This document shows, in pieces, positions 15,930-24,904 of a stretch of DNA of 55,526 nt. The stretch covers positions 1 through 55,526 of the forward strand of contig JAJTAZ010000004.1 in NCBI GenBank assembly GCA_021287185.1, in the 5' to 3' direction. A program made the translations under genes and the position numbers. The notes beneath the pieces were generated by a model. It saw nothing but the letters and a program-made list of their open reading frames with translations. It had not been told where the DNA came from and did no database searches. The stretch's first letter is position 1. Each line of letters starts with the position of its first letter. Origin of the DNA: Burkholderiales bacterium (GTDB lineage: Bacteria; Pseudomonadota; Gammaproteobacteria; Burkholderiales; Burkholderiaceae).

Positions 15930-16898
15930 TTATTCAGGCACACAAATTTTTCCAGCGAACATCGCACGAATGGTTTTATAAACCAGCAGTGCAATCACAC
16001 AAGACACCAACACAAATAAAACCCATGCGATTACCACAAATACCGCGTGCATCGAACTGCTGTGCATCGCTTGCGCCATCATAAACGATGCAATCGTGAT
16101 GGCTGCGAGCGGGAAGGAATACGCCCACCAAGGCAAAGCAAATTGCAAGATGATGAATTTTTTCACGCGGTACAACAGCATGGCTGTCATAAAAATCGCC
16201 ACGTAGTATAAAAACCAAGCAAAATGGTCAATGCCATTCTCCATTCCTTGGGTGAGTTTGACATAAGCAATAAAACTGACGGCTGGCGGCGCAATCATAA
16301 TGAATAAAGTGGGCAACAATTTCGCTGGAATCGGCGCGTGAAAAATGACGCGATACATAACAATGGTTTGCAACACCAGCCAAAAAAACAAACCGTAACT
16401 CAAAAAGAACCAAAGCAACTCCACTGGCGCATGGTGAATGCCTGAAACAGGCACGAGCACATTACCCACCACTGGGATGAACCATGCGGGGGTAATCATC
16501 GTGATATCGAATTTATCGTGAAACATCCATGTGGTCAAAATATGCAAGGTGAACACCAACTGCATCACCGCACCCAGCACCCACATGAATTTTGACAGCG
16601 CGGGCGAGAGTGGAAAATAGACCTCTGCCATAATCAATAAACCAATCGACATGGCGGGAAAAAACGCATGACGCACTGGATGATTGAACTCGTGTTTGAC
16701 GGCATTGGGATAGCGTATGAATTTGAATAGGTAAGTGACACCCACCAACACCAAGGCCAATGAGGATATCACTGTCATCACAAGTGTTAGGACAGGGATT
16801 CCCGCTGCTTTGGTGGCCAAGGTGTAGCCACCCAAACCCATAACGCTGGCAAATAAAGGAATGGGGAAATGCTCTAAACGAGAGTGTTCAACCGACAT
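15930..16898 (-). CDS. SLAC1/TehA-family anion channel
   Basis: 322 residues, about ten transmembrane helices. The protein opens SVEHSRLEHFPIPLFASVMGLGGYTLATKAAG, the typical N-terminal segment of SLAC1-type anion channel proteins (TDT family; TehA, Mae1, SSU1). The ATPAWFIPVVGNVLVPVSG-like segment (here TPAWFIPVVGNVLVPVSGIHH) is also characteristic. Members conduct small anions including sulfite, chloride, nitrate and dicarboxylates. Placement between the octaheme cytochrome pair and resB suggests transport of a substrate or product such as sulfite or nitrite; that is inference. The ribosome site AGAGG precedes the ATG. Confidence 0.82.
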   Translation of the reverse strand: MSVEHSRLEHFPIPLFASVMGLGGYTLATKAAGIPVLTLVMTVISSLALVLVGVTYLFKFIRYPNAVKHEFNHPVRHAFFPAMSIGLLIMAEVYFPLSPALSKFMWVLGAVMQLVFTLHILTTWMFHDKFDITMITPAWFIPVVGNVLVPVSGIHHAPVELLWFFLSYGLFFWLVLQTIVMYRVIFHAPIPAKLLPTLFIMIAPPAVSFIAYVKLTQGMENGIDHFAWFLYYVAIFMTAMLLYRVKKFIILQFALPWWAYSFPLAAITIASFMMAQAMHSSSMHAVFVVIAWVLFVLVSCVIALLVYKTIRAMFAGKICVPE

Positions 16899-16985
16899 AT
16901 CAACCTCTGAATTAATTAAAACGACATTTTACTATGACGCTTGTGGTTGCTCCAAGGTTTGCATTTCATTGAAAACCAAGTGCGA

Positions 16986-17010
16986 GGTGGGCAAGTACAA
17001 CTTGCCCACC
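16986..17010 (-). terminator. Perfect hairpin between the cytochrome b and SLAC1 genes
   Basis: GGTGGGCAAGT (16986-16996) pairs perfectly with ACTTGCCCACC (17000-17010) around a 3-nt loop. It lies just downstream of the cytochrome b stop on the minus strand. There is no T tract, so it is either a weak terminator or an RNA-stabilising hairpin that separates the octaheme operon from the SLAC1 gene. Confidence 0.5.
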
Positions 17011-17041
17011 AATCAAACCAATACATCTATGGGCATCCGCC

Positions 17042-17686
17042 TCAATGCTTTTGAGGCTCTTCGTCTTCCCAACCTGTAATCATGGTTTTAATATGCGCCA
17101 GAGGAGTATGTCCCGTAGTGGTCAAATACACATGCACGATGAAAAAAATCAGCATCATAAACGCGCCTGCGGTGTGCGCCCAAGCCACCCATTGCAAGGA
17201 CATCATCGATTTCATACTGGGCGACCAGTACGCATAAAATAGGTAAAACAGGCCTGAAATCCAAATTACAGGCGAGACAATTTGCAGCAAGCCCAAATAC
17301 GCCAAGCCTTGTAATGGATTGTGCTTGGCATCAGCGGTTTTGTGGTATGGATTGGGCTCACCACGAAACATGCCAATCGCATAGTAACGCACCATCACCA
17401 TACTGGCTTTGACGCGAGGCAAATATTGTCGCCATTCGCCCGTGGTGAATTGCCAAAAAATCGTGATGAACCACAGCAACAGCAACGCCCACGCGGATAA
17501 AGTATGCAAACTCACGGCCTTACCAAAACCGAACAAGGTGTAAATGCCATGAATTTCGAATCCTGTGAGCAGCATGAAAATCACCAAAAATGCCTGCGAC
17601 CAGTGCCAAAAACGCTCATATTTTTTGTACAGATAAATCCGCCCTTTGTGGTCTTGGTGACCGCGCTCCAATTTATATTCCGACAT
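17042..17686 (-). CDS. Membrane cytochrome b (b561/thiosulfate-reductase type), partner of the octaheme cytochrome
   Basis: 214 residues with four transmembrane helices. YERFWHWSQAFLVIFMLLTGFEIHG and VSLHTLSAWALLLLWF carry haem-ligand His, and WAHTAGAFMMLIFFIVHVYLTTTGHTP carries the C-terminal pair. This is the cytochrome b/b6 domain found in hydrogenases, formate dehydrogenases and thiosulfate reductases, which passes electrons between quinol and a periplasmic partner. It starts 11 bp after the octaheme cytochrome stop, with an AAGGAG site, so the two form one operon and probably one quinol-linked complex. Confidence 0.88.
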   Translation of the reverse strand: MSEYKLERGHQDHKGRIYLYKKYERFWHWSQAFLVIFMLLTGFEIHGIYTLFGFGKAVSLHTLSAWALLLLWFITIFWQFTTGEWRQYLPRVKASMVMVRYYAIGMFRGEPNPYHKTADAKHNPLQGLAYLGLLQIVSPVIWISGLFYLFYAYWSPSMKSMMSLQWVAWAHTAGAFMMLIFFIVHVYLTTTGHTPLAHIKTMITGWEDEEPQKH

Positions 17687-17697
17687 GGTGCCTCTCC

Positions 17698-19401
17698 TTA
17701 GTCATTGGATTTTTGATGGGATTTGCGTGTCATCACGCGACCAATGGTGTGTACCACCACAAAAGCAATCGCACCCAAAACGCCCAACCAACCCAGAATA
17801 TCCAACCATTTGAGGTGGTCTTGACTGCGGCCTGGCATATACACGCCGTGGGTAATACTGGCCAAACGACCACGCACCAAGGGATTGTCACCATGATTGG
17901 CTGTATCTGATGTGCCATTTGGATTGCTGTGACATTGCACGCAGGAAACGGCGTTTTCTTTCGGCGCAACCATGTGGGTAATCGGCCAGAGCATTTCCGT
18001 ATTCACAAAACCATAGTGACCGCTATACGGTTTGCCCGTAGCTTGTGCACCTGTGGTTAAAGCTTTTTGCCAATCAAAGTTGTACCAAAACGCGGTGTCG
18101 TCTTTGATGGCGGTGTGGGGCACAAGCATGGTGTTGTACTCGGTATCGTAGGGCTGTTTGCCTTTGAACCGTTTGACTGGCCAAATACGTGATTTGCCAT
18201 CATTGGGATCGCCATAATAGGTGTTGATTGCAACCGTTTTGGATGGATCAATTTTATCGTCCTGAGTCAACCATGAGGTTTCACCATTGAACCACAGGTA
18301 TTCAGGTGTGACATTCTCACCATAGACAAACGAGCCTTTACGTCCGTCATAAACCACATGACCGTGCGCGTCTTTGCGTGTGACCTGCTGTCCATAACCT
18401 GTGTTTTCACCTGCTTTGGACCAATCCCACTCCATTTTTGTGCCCACTCCTCCACGTGCGAATGCAGGGATGTGACAAGATTGACACGCCAATTTATCGG
18501 TGTGGGCATTGAGCAAATTGACACGCAATAGGCTTTGCTTGTGCGGCTTGTCACCGTGACATGATTGACAGGTCGCAGGGTTGCGACTTCCCATCGCTGC
18601 ACCCCTAATCATCGCGCCGTGTGGGTCGGAGGCGGTCATGCTGATGCGTGAGCCTGCTATTTTATGCCCTTCGGATTTATGGCAGGTGGCGCAAGTAAAT
18701 CCTTGACCACCGACATCTTTGGCCGCCATGTGCACATCCAAATCTTTGGAGGCTTTATTGAGCGACGAATCCAAATCGCCATGTTTCACACCATCGCCAC
18801 CGCCACCGTTGTAGTGACACGTACCGCAGGTTTTGGTACTGGTTTTGCCTATGGTTTGCGCAACTTTGGCCAAATCCACAGGCTCGAGAAATTTACCTGA
18901 ACCCACGGGTGACTCTTCACGCTCCATGCGTGGATAACCCGCATTCCCGAGAGGTTTGACGTAGCCACCTTTGTTGTGACAGACCAAGCAATCGACTTTT
19001 TCCTGCGCTTTAAAGTCAAAGTGGTCGTCTTTCCAACCATAACCAACATGACAACCATTACAAAATGCCTGATTGGATTTGTCCCCAATACAAAAGCCAT
19101 TGAGCATGGTTTTTTTGCCAATGGTTTTGCCGTCCTTGGGATTTTTGTACTCCCACGTCCAATGACGAGTATCCATCACCTGCTTGGCGGCCTCCGTGTG
19201 ACAACTCAAGCAGACTTTGGTCACTTCTTCAGCAGACTTGAACGGCCCTTGCAATTGCTTGAACGTGCTGTGGTCAGTGGTGCTGTTTTTGTTGGGTTCT
19301 GCCATAGCCAAAGGCATAGCGAGCAATACCCACGCCACACACCCCAACCATTTTACCAGCCATAAGCGATATGGCTTTACAGCGGTGTTGTGATGATTCA
19401 T
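17698..19401 (-). CDS. Octaheme tetrathionate-reductase-family cytochrome c
   Basis: 567 residues with a signal peptide (LGCVAWVLLAMPLAMA) and eight CXXCH motifs: CLSCH, CNGCH, CLVCH, CGTCH, CATCH, CQSCH, CQSCH and CVQCH. A C-terminal helix (WLDILGWLGVLGAIAFVVVHTIGRVM) anchors it to the membrane. Spacing and the DTRHWTW...NGFCIGDKSNQAFCNGCHVGYGW region match the octaheme tetrathionate reductase (OTR) family of Shewanella, which reduces tetrathionate, nitrite and hydroxylamine in vitro. The physiological substrate is uncertain. With the following cytochrome b it forms a likely quinol:periplasm electron path. A near-consensus promoter lies at 19529-19557. Confidence 0.92.
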   Translation of the reverse strand: MNHHNTAVKPYRLWLVKWLGCVAWVLLAMPLAMAEPNKNSTTDHSTFKQLQGPFKSAEEVTKVCLSCHTEAAKQVMDTRHWTWEYKNPKDGKTIGKKTMLNGFCIGDKSNQAFCNGCHVGYGWKDDHFDFKAQEKVDCLVCHNKGGYVKPLGNAGYPRMEREESPVGSGKFLEPVDLAKVAQTIGKTSTKTCGTCHYNGGGGDGVKHGDLDSSLNKASKDLDVHMAAKDVGGQGFTCATCHKSEGHKIAGSRISMTASDPHGAMIRGAAMGSRNPATCQSCHGDKPHKQSLLRVNLLNAHTDKLACQSCHIPAFARGGVGTKMEWDWSKAGENTGYGQQVTRKDAHGHVVYDGRKGSFVYGENVTPEYLWFNGETSWLTQDDKIDPSKTVAINTYYGDPNDGKSRIWPVKRFKGKQPYDTEYNTMLVPHTAIKDDTAFWYNFDWQKALTTGAQATGKPYSGHYGFVNTEMLWPITHMVAPKENAVSCVQCHSNPNGTSDTANHGDNPLVRGRLASITHGVYMPGRSQDHLKWLDILGWLGVLGAIAFVVVHTIGRVMTRKSHQKSND

Positions 19402-19528
19402 TGTGATTTCCCCTGTGACCTTGCAGTGATGTACACTGTATGTTCACATCCGTTTATATTATGAAAAACACTTATTTCAGTATGATGTGAAAATTTTGTG
19501 CATTCTAACAAAAAGTACATGCGAAGTC

Positions 19529-19557
19529 AGTATAAGAATATACGCAATCATTATCAA
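19529..19557 (-). promoter_or_regulatory. Sigma-70 promoter of the octaheme cytochrome operon
   Basis: On the minus strand TTGATA (19557-19552), 17 bp, then TATACT (19534-19529). Start would be near 19522, giving a leader of about 120 nt. The leader contains the inverted repeat CAGTG-TACAT-CACTG near 19425-19440. The -35 region TTGATAATGATTGC also resembles half of an FNR site. The interval 19402-19658 holds nothing else I can recognise. Confidence 0.6.
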
Positions 19558-19658
19558 GAAATGAATTCATCATTTTTTCTAAGAGGGATTGGGATTTTAT
19601 TGATGAAACGAGCGTGCTAAAAACAAGCACACCAACTACACAGATTGCGCGCCAAAAC

Positions 19659-19692
19659 AAACAGCCCTGTCCACACCGTGACAGGGCTGTTT
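19659..19692 (-). terminator. Terminator of the O-acetylhomoserine sulfhydrylase gene
   Basis: A 13-bp perfect stem, AAACAGCCCTGTC (19659-19671) with GACAGGGCTGTTT (19680-19692). Read on the minus strand it is followed by GTTTTGG. Confidence 0.8.
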
Positions 19693-19711
19693 ATCAGACG
19701 TACTCAGTAGA

Positions 19712-20983
19712 TTAATCTGCGGCCAACGCTTGCTCAATGTCGGCAATGATGTCATCGGCGTGCTCAATCCCCACCGATAAACGCACCATATCCTCCGACA
19801 CGCCCGCCGACGCGAGTTCTTCGGCATTGAGTTGACGGTGGGTGGTCGATGCAGGATGACACGCCAAACTTTTCGCATCACCAATATTGACCAAACGGGT
19901 AATCAGTTGCAACGCGTCAATAAACCGCGCACCCGCCGCTGCGCCACCTTGCACACCAAAGGACAAAATACCTGAAGCTTTACCACCCAAGTATTTTTGC
20001 ACCAGCGCGTGTTGCGGGTGAGAACTTAACCCGCCATAATTGACCCATTTGACTTTCGGGTGTTGTTCTAAATACTGCGCCACTTTAAGTGCATTTTCGC
20101 AGTGACGCTCCATGCGCAGCGGCAAAGTCTCAATGCCCTGCAAAATTAAAAATGCATTAAATGGTGAGATGGCCGCGCCTGTGTTGCGCAAAGGCACAAC
20201 CCGCGCGCGGGCGATATACGCCGCCGCGCCGAGTGCCTCAACGTAGTTCACACCGTGATAACTGGGATCGGGCGTGTTCAGAACTGCGAAGCGTTCTTTG
20301 TGCTCACCCCAAGGAAATTTCCCACTGTCCACAATCGCGCCCCCGATGCTGTTGCCATGACCACCAATGTATTTGGTCAATGAATGCACAACAATGTCCG
20401 CACCATGCTCGAATGGGCGCAACAGTATTGGCGTGGCGACGGTGTTGTCCACCACCACTGGCACACCATGCTTGTGTGCAATTGTGCTGATGGCTTGTAA
20501 ATCAATCACATTACCCAGTGGATTGCCAATGCTCTCGGCAAACACGAGTTTGGTTTTATCATCAATGAGTTTTTCGAGCGCGCTGGGGTCACGATAGTCA
20601 AAAAAGCGCACTTCAATGCCTTGTTTGGGCAGGGTGTGCGCAAACAAATTATACGTTCCACCATATAAGGTGGATACCGAAACAATGTTATCACCTGCCT
20701 GCGCGATGGTCTGAATCGCATAGGTAATCGCCGCCATGCCCGATGCGAGTGCGAGCGCGCCGATACCACCCTCGAGTTGTGCCACGCGTTCTTCGAGCAC
20801 CGCAGTGGTCGGGTTCATGATGCGCGTATAAATATTACCCTGAACTTTGAGGTCAAATAAATCCGCACCATGTTGGGTGTTGTCAAACGCATACGAGGTG
20901 GTTTGATAAATCGGCACCGCAACCGCTTTGGTGGTTGGGTCTGGGCTGTAGCCCGCGTGTACGGCTAAGGTTTCTGCTTTCAT
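19712..20983 (-). CDS. metY: O-acetylhomoserine sulfhydrylase (PLP enzyme)
   Basis: 423 residues. This Cys/Met-metabolism PLP enzyme joins O-acetylhomoserine and sulfide to homocysteine. [33 protein letters not shown] is the classic MetY opening. [29 protein letters not shown] and the PLP-lysine motif [15 protein letters not shown] are all present, and the length (about 425-435) is that of OAH sulfhydrylases rather than MetB/MetC. The ATG at 20983 follows AAGGA; nine further upstream codons are open but unsupported. The direct use of sulfide fits the sulfur-related neighbourhood. Confidence 0.92.
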   Translation of the reverse strand: MKAETLAVHAGYSPDPTTKAVAVPIYQTTSYAFDNTQHGADLFDLKVQGNIYTRIMNPTTAVLEERVAQLEGGIGALALASGMAAITYAIQTIAQAGDNIVSVSTLYGGTYNLFAHTLPKQGIEVRFFDYRDPSALEKLIDDKTKLVFAESIGNPLGNVIDLQAISTIAHKHGVPVVVDNTVATPILLRPFEHGADIVVHSLTKYIGGHGNSIGGAIVDSGKFPWGEHKERFAVLNTPDPSYHGVNYVEALGAAAYIARARVVPLRNTGAAISPFNAFLILQGIETLPLRMERHCENALKVAQYLEQHPKVKWVNYGGLSSHPQHALVQKYLGGKASGILSFGVQGGAAAGARFIDALQLITRLVNIGDAKSLACHPASTTHRQLNAEELASAGVSEDMVRLSVGIEHADDIIADIEQALAAD

Positions 20984-21021
20984 GGTGGTCCTTTTTCCTG
21001 TGAATTGCAAACGAGTGAGGC

Positions 21022-21027
21022 ATTATA
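21022..21027 (-). promoter_or_regulatory. -10 element of the metY promoter
   Basis: A consensus TATAAT on the minus strand 39 bp before the metY ATG. The -35 region (TTTTAA at 17 bp) is weak, so an activator may be needed. Confidence 0.45.
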
Positions 21028-21175
21028 ACGCGCACTCTTTATAATTAAAATGAATTTAATTTAATAATTTTATCGGGTTTTATGATATAAAAATCACGCA
21101 CTGCTGCGATACAATTTGCACAGGCAACGGCAAGCATAAGCCACATAACGACGATGTATTCACACATCTCGGTCA

Positions 21176-21529
21176 TTATGGTGCAGAATAAAACACGTAG
21201 GGCGTTGAATAATCGCTGACCTCAAAATACACTTTCTTTTCACCCGCATCAACCACACCATTTAGGTTGCTGTCCATCACACCCCAGCCATAGCGATAGG
21301 GACGATCTTTACCATCGGTTGTTCCCATTGCGGTCGACATCTTATCAATTTGTAAAAAACGCTTGACCACAGTTTGTCCTGCATAAACCTCCAATACACC
21401 ATTGGTTCCAGTCCAATTCTGCACACTGCGGCCAATTTGATTTTGAGTTTCTTGCGTACAACCCATACTAAACAACGCGGGAACGGTCAAAACAATTGCC
21501 AATTTTGACGCATGAGAAAATATTTGCAT
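21176..21529 (-). CDS. Small lipoprotein of unknown function
   Basis: 117 residues from the ATG at 21529, which has GGAG six bases before it. The signal peptide ends in the lipobox FSMGC, so the mature protein starts at the Cys and is lipid-anchored. The mature part (QIGRSVQNWTGTNGVLEVYAGQTVVKRFLQIDKMSTAMGTTDGKDRPYRYGWGVMDSNLNGVVDAGEKKVYFEVSDYST) is compact and contains DSNLNGVVDAGE, which resembles a short calcium-binding loop. I do not recognise the family. It stands alone between metY and a divergent GST gene. Confidence 0.75.
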   Translation of the reverse strand: MQIFSHASKLAIVLTVPALFSMGCTQETQNQIGRSVQNWTGTNGVLEVYAGQTVVKRFLQIDKMSTAMGTTDGKDRPYRYGWGVMDSNLNGVVDAGEKKVYFEVSDYSTPYVFYSAP

Positions 21530-21635
21530 TTTGAACTCCATCAAGGTTTAATGAGACATCGGTCAGAGGCTTCGACTCGTGTGAATGTACATTATAGACC
21601 AAAGTTTTTAGCACACCCCAACAACAGGAACAGAT

Positions 21636-22244
21636 ATGTCAACCCTCAAACTCATAGGCTCGTACACCAGCCCCTACGTTCGCAAAGTTCGCATCCTCTT
21701 GATTGAAAAAAATTTACCTTACGAATTTATTTTGGATGATGTGTGGGGCGCGCAACCGCACGTGATGCAATTTAACCCGCTGGGACAAGTGCCGTGTTTA
21801 TTATTGCCCGCAGGTGAGGTACTGACTGACTCACGGAGCATCGCAGAGTATTTAGATTGGTTGGTGCCTGCGTCTTCTGTGGCGCACATCAACGAGCGAC
21901 TTGAGGTGCTCAGATGGCAAGCCATTGCCGAAGGTATTATTGACACATCGGTCAAATACCGTGTCGAGCAGATTCGCCCGCCAGCCCTGCAATGGCAAGA
22001 TTGGTTTATCCGACAAAAAGACAAATTACAGCGTTGCTTTAAGGCTTTGAATCAACATTTAGCAACCCACACATGGTTGGCGAACAATCAATACAGCGTC
22101 GCTGATTTGACTTTACAATGCGCTCTGAATTTCATTGATTTTCGTATGGGTGATTGGGATTGGCGTGCAGAATTTGCCCATTTAAAACGCTTTGAAACAC
22201 AGTTGGCTAACCAGACCGCCTACATAGAAACCATGCCCAAATAA
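21636..22244 (+). CDS. Glutathione S-transferase family protein
   Basis: 202 residues. The N-terminal thioredoxin-like domain (KLIGSYTSPYVRKVRILLIEKNLPYEF, then NPLGQVPCLLLPAGEVLTDSRSIAEYLD) carries the glutathione-site Ser/Tyr region and the cis-Pro VPCL loop. The C-terminal helical domain ends with VADLTLQCALNFIDFR, the conserved N-capping box region. It resembles YibF-type GSTs, whose substrate is unknown. It is monocistronic with an AACAGGAACAG ribosome region. Confidence 0.85.
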   Translation: MSTLKLIGSYTSPYVRKVRILLIEKNLPYEFILDDVWGAQPHVMQFNPLGQVPCLLLPAGEVLTDSRSIAEYLDWLVPASSVAHINERLEVLRWQAIAEGIIDTSVKYRVEQIRPPALQWQDWFIRQKDKLQRCFKALNQHLATHTWLANNQYSVADLTLQCALNFIDFRMGDWDWRAEFAHLKRFETQLANQTAYIETMPK

Positions 22245-22372
22245 GGGTTATGGGTTAAATGTAACAGATTGATAAATAGGGCATTTGCATCTAAGCTTAT
22301 CACGAAAAATCTCAGAAATTACCTGACAAAAATAGTAGAATATTGTTTTTACATATTTCTGTCGAGAGTGGT

Positions 22373-23149
22373 ATGTCCAATATCTATTACGAAAAAGTCA
22401 CCAGTGTGCACCACTGGAACGACACTTTATTTAGCTTTACCTGCACACGTGACCCAGGTTTGCGCTTTATCAATGGTCAATTCGTCATGATTGGTTTGAT
22501 TGTGGATGGCAAACCTCTGATGCGTGCGTATTCCATCGTCAGTCCCAATTACGAAGAGCAATTGGAGTTTTATTCGATTAAAGTGCAAGATGGCCCTTTA
22601 ACCTCCAGACTACAGCATCTCAAAGTGGGTGACGAAGTGATTGTCAGCAAGAAAGCAACAGGTACTTTGGTACAAGACAATTTGTTGCCAGGCAAACATC
22701 TGTATTTATTCTCGACTGGCACTGGATTGGCTCCGTTCATGTCGATTATCCGCGACCCCGATGTGTACGATCGTTACGAAAAAATCATCTTGATTCACGG
22801 CGTGCGCTATGTGAGCGAGTTGGGTTATCACGAGTACATCATGAACGAGTTGCCCAATAATGAGTTTTTTGGCGAAGTGGTACGCGAAAAATTGATTTAC
22901 TACCCCACCGTCACTCGCGAGCCTTTTTACAACCAAGGGCGTTTGACGGATTTGTTAATTAGCGGTAAATTGACCGATGACATTGGTTTGCCACGTTTAA
23001 ACCCTGTCACTGATCGCGTGCTGATTTGCGGTTCACCTTCCATGTTGCAAAGTTGCTGCGACATGCTCAACGACATGGGTTTTAAAGAATCGCCACGTAT
23101 GGGTGAACCAGCGGATTACGCCATTGAACGTGCGTTTGTTGAAAAGTAA
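22373..23149 (+). CDS. fpr: Ferredoxin-NADP(+) reductase
   Basis: 258 residues, the usual length for bacterial Fpr. The FAD motif RAYSIVSPNY, the IKVQDGPLTSRLQHLKVGDEV segment, the NADP-binding FSTGTGLAPFMSIIRDP, GVRYVSELGY and CGSPSML are all in order, ending in the conserved RAFVEK. It passes electrons between NADPH and ferredoxin or flavodoxin and is often induced by oxidative stress. The ATG at 22373 gives the family N-terminus (MSNIYYEKV) and follows GAGAG; the longer frame from 22343 is not supported. Confidence 0.93.
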   Translation: MSNIYYEKVTSVHHWNDTLFSFTCTRDPGLRFINGQFVMIGLIVDGKPLMRAYSIVSPNYEEQLEFYSIKVQDGPLTSRLQHLKVGDEVIVSKKATGTLVQDNLLPGKHLYLFSTGTGLAPFMSIIRDPDVYDRYEKIILIHGVRYVSELGYHEYIMNELPNNEFFGEVVREKLIYYPTVTREPFYNQGRLTDLLISGKLTDDIGLPRLNPVTDRVLICGSPSMLQSCCDMLNDMGFKESPRMGEPADYAIERAFVEK

Positions 23150-23160
23150 TCGATTGCTTA

Positions 23161-23200
23161 GACATTAAAAATCCCAGCATTGGCTGGGATTTTTAATGTC
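23161..23200. terminator. Bidirectional terminator between fpr and tolC
   Basis: An 18-bp perfect inverted repeat, 23161-23178 with 23183-23200, around ATTG. Its inner part is AAAAATCCCAGC/GCTGGGATTTTT, so both strands end in a T run. The genes on either side converge. Confidence 0.9.
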
Positions 23201-23217
23201 GATACGAAATACCAATA

Positions 23218-24624
23218 TCATTGATGTTCGATGATTTGCGTCATTAAACCCACATCCAAATCCTCAACCAAAGCCCCTAATCGCAAACGTGAGAGCACAT
23301 AATTTTGTTTGGCCGCCTCGAGTTGAATGCGTGTGTTGGTGGTTTGATTTTGCGCATTGAGCACATCCAACACCGTGCGGTGCCCAACCTCTTGACCCGT
23401 TTTGGTCGCATCCAGTTGTGCTTGAGCAGCCTTGAGTGCGCGCGAGAGTGCTGTGACTTGAAGTTGCGCGGTTTTTGCGCCCAGCCATGCACCATTGACC
23501 TGTTGTGCTACGCGCTCTTGCGTTGCCACCAAATCCAATTGGGCTTTTTTCAGTGCGGCTTGCGCTTCCTTATGTTTTGCGCCGTTATATCCTCCCGTGT
23601 ACAGAGGAACCGTCAATTGCACACCCACCATGCTGGTGTTTTCGCGATTGCTGGCGCGACCATAATCGCCATCGCCCGTGAGTTTTTGTCGCCCGATTTG
23701 CCCAATTAAGTCCAGCGAAGCCGATGCGCCCAGCGCATATTCATTGGCTTTGGCTTGGGCGTTTTGAACCGCCAAACTTTGCATGCGCAACTCGGTGTTT
23801 TGGTTACGTGCTTTTTCCAGCCAAACGGCCACCTCATCCAGTTTCGGCAAAGGCTCTTTGAGCACTATGCTGTTCGGCAAAACACGGGGAACATTGCCAA
23901 TGGCATCCTGTAAACGTTGTAATTTCAGTTGTACATCGCTTTGTGCCGCATAATGCTCGGCTTGAATCCGAGCCAATTGTGCTTGCGCTTCATACACTTC
24001 GGTAATCGGGCGATTGCCGATGTCATAACGATACTTGGCTTCTTCAGCCATTTTTTGTGTGGAGGCCAATTGCGCGCTCAACAACTGCAATTTTTGTTGC
24101 GCCAATTGCGCATCAAAATAGCGCTCAGAAGTGCGCACAATCATCGCTTGTTGCGCGCTGGATTTTTGTAAATCCGCCATGGATGCGGCCGCTTTGAGCT
24201 GTTGACTTTGCGCATTGCGTGCCAAATTAAACAAAGGCTGTTTGGCGCTGACGGCCCATTGCATCAAATTGCCACGATTGATGTCGGTGTTGAAATTCGC
24301 CCCCGTGATGGGGTCAGTACCAAACGCGGCGGCCGAAAATTGCGCACCCGCCACGCGGGTTTCGTGATTGGATTTGCCAATCGCGGCGGTCACCATCACT
24401 TGAGGTCGCCACAGACTATTGGCTTGACTGCGTAAAGCATCTGCGGTATCGCCCAAAGTTTGTGAGGCCAAGTATTCTTTATCGTGGGTTTGTGCAGCAG
24501 CAATCGCCTCAGACAAGGTCAACTCATCCGCAGCACGCCCAGACATCGGAAACGCCAAAATAACAGCGAGTGCACCACTGGCCAAAGCCATTTGCATGCT
24601 TGGGGCTTTCCATGTGAATTTCAT
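23218..24624 (-). CDS. TolC-family outer membrane efflux protein
   Basis: 468 residues. A signal peptide (MALASGALAVILAFPMSGRAA) is followed by two related halves of long coiled helices with TolC-type segments (LTLSEAIAAAQTHDKEYLAS; YDIGNRPITEVYEAQAQLARIQAE; and in the second half TKTGQEVGHRTVLDVLNAQNQ). It forms the outer membrane channel of a tripartite pump. The ATG at 24624 follows AGAGGAACAGG. It is the last gene of the operon adaptor-RND-DUF2892-TolC. Confidence 0.92.
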   Translation of the reverse strand: MKFTWKAPSMQMALASGALAVILAFPMSGRAADELTLSEAIAAAQTHDKEYLASQTLGDTADALRSQANSLWRPQVMVTAAIGKSNHETRVAGAQFSAAAFGTDPITGANFNTDINRGNLMQWAVSAKQPLFNLARNAQSQQLKAAASMADLQKSSAQQAMIVRTSERYFDAQLAQQKLQLLSAQLASTQKMAEEAKYRYDIGNRPITEVYEAQAQLARIQAEHYAAQSDVQLKLQRLQDAIGNVPRVLPNSIVLKEPLPKLDEVAVWLEKARNQNTELRMQSLAVQNAQAKANEYALGASASLDLIGQIGRQKLTGDGDYGRASNRENTSMVGVQLTVPLYTGGYNGAKHKEAQAALKKAQLDLVATQERVAQQVNGAWLGAKTAQLQVTALSRALKAAQAQLDATKTGQEVGHRTVLDVLNAQNQTTNTRIQLEAAKQNYVLSRLRLGALVEDLDVGLMTQIIEHQ

Positions 24625-24678
24625 ACCTGTTCCTCTTTGATACCCATATTCAAACCTATCGTTTGATGCGATTGACAA

Positions 24679-24888
24679 TCAACAACCATCTTTAACGCCG
24701 AGTTTGCGGAAAATTTTCTCAGGCAGGCACCAGCAGGTAAAGGCGCTTTGCACGAAATTCAAACCCACAAACGCCGTGAAGGCCAACCACCATTGACTGA
24801 CAAACAGTGGACTGGCTGGCGCACCCAAAGCCAGTGAAATGAGAATGAACGAACCGCCCATCAAACGTGTTAGACCCCATGAAGTCAT
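24679..24888 (-). CDS. DUF2892-like small membrane protein inside the efflux operon
   Basis: 69 residues, MTSWGLTRLMGGSFILISLALGAP..., with two membrane helices and the C-terminal LNFVQSAFTCWCLPEKIFRKLGVKDGC. The F-x-C-P-x-x-x-LG-C ending and R-LMGG start follow the DUF2892/YgaP-membrane-domain pattern. It starts 16 bp after the RND stop with a TAGGAG site and ends 54 bp before tolC, so it is part of the pump operon. Three Cys near the C-terminus suggest thiol or persulfide chemistry; that is inference. Confidence 0.75.
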   Translation of the reverse strand: MTSWGLTRLMGGSFILISLALGAPASPLFVSQWWLAFTAFVGLNFVQSAFTCWCLPEKIFRKLGVKDGC

Positions 24889-24904
24889 TTTATTCTCCTA
24901 AAAA

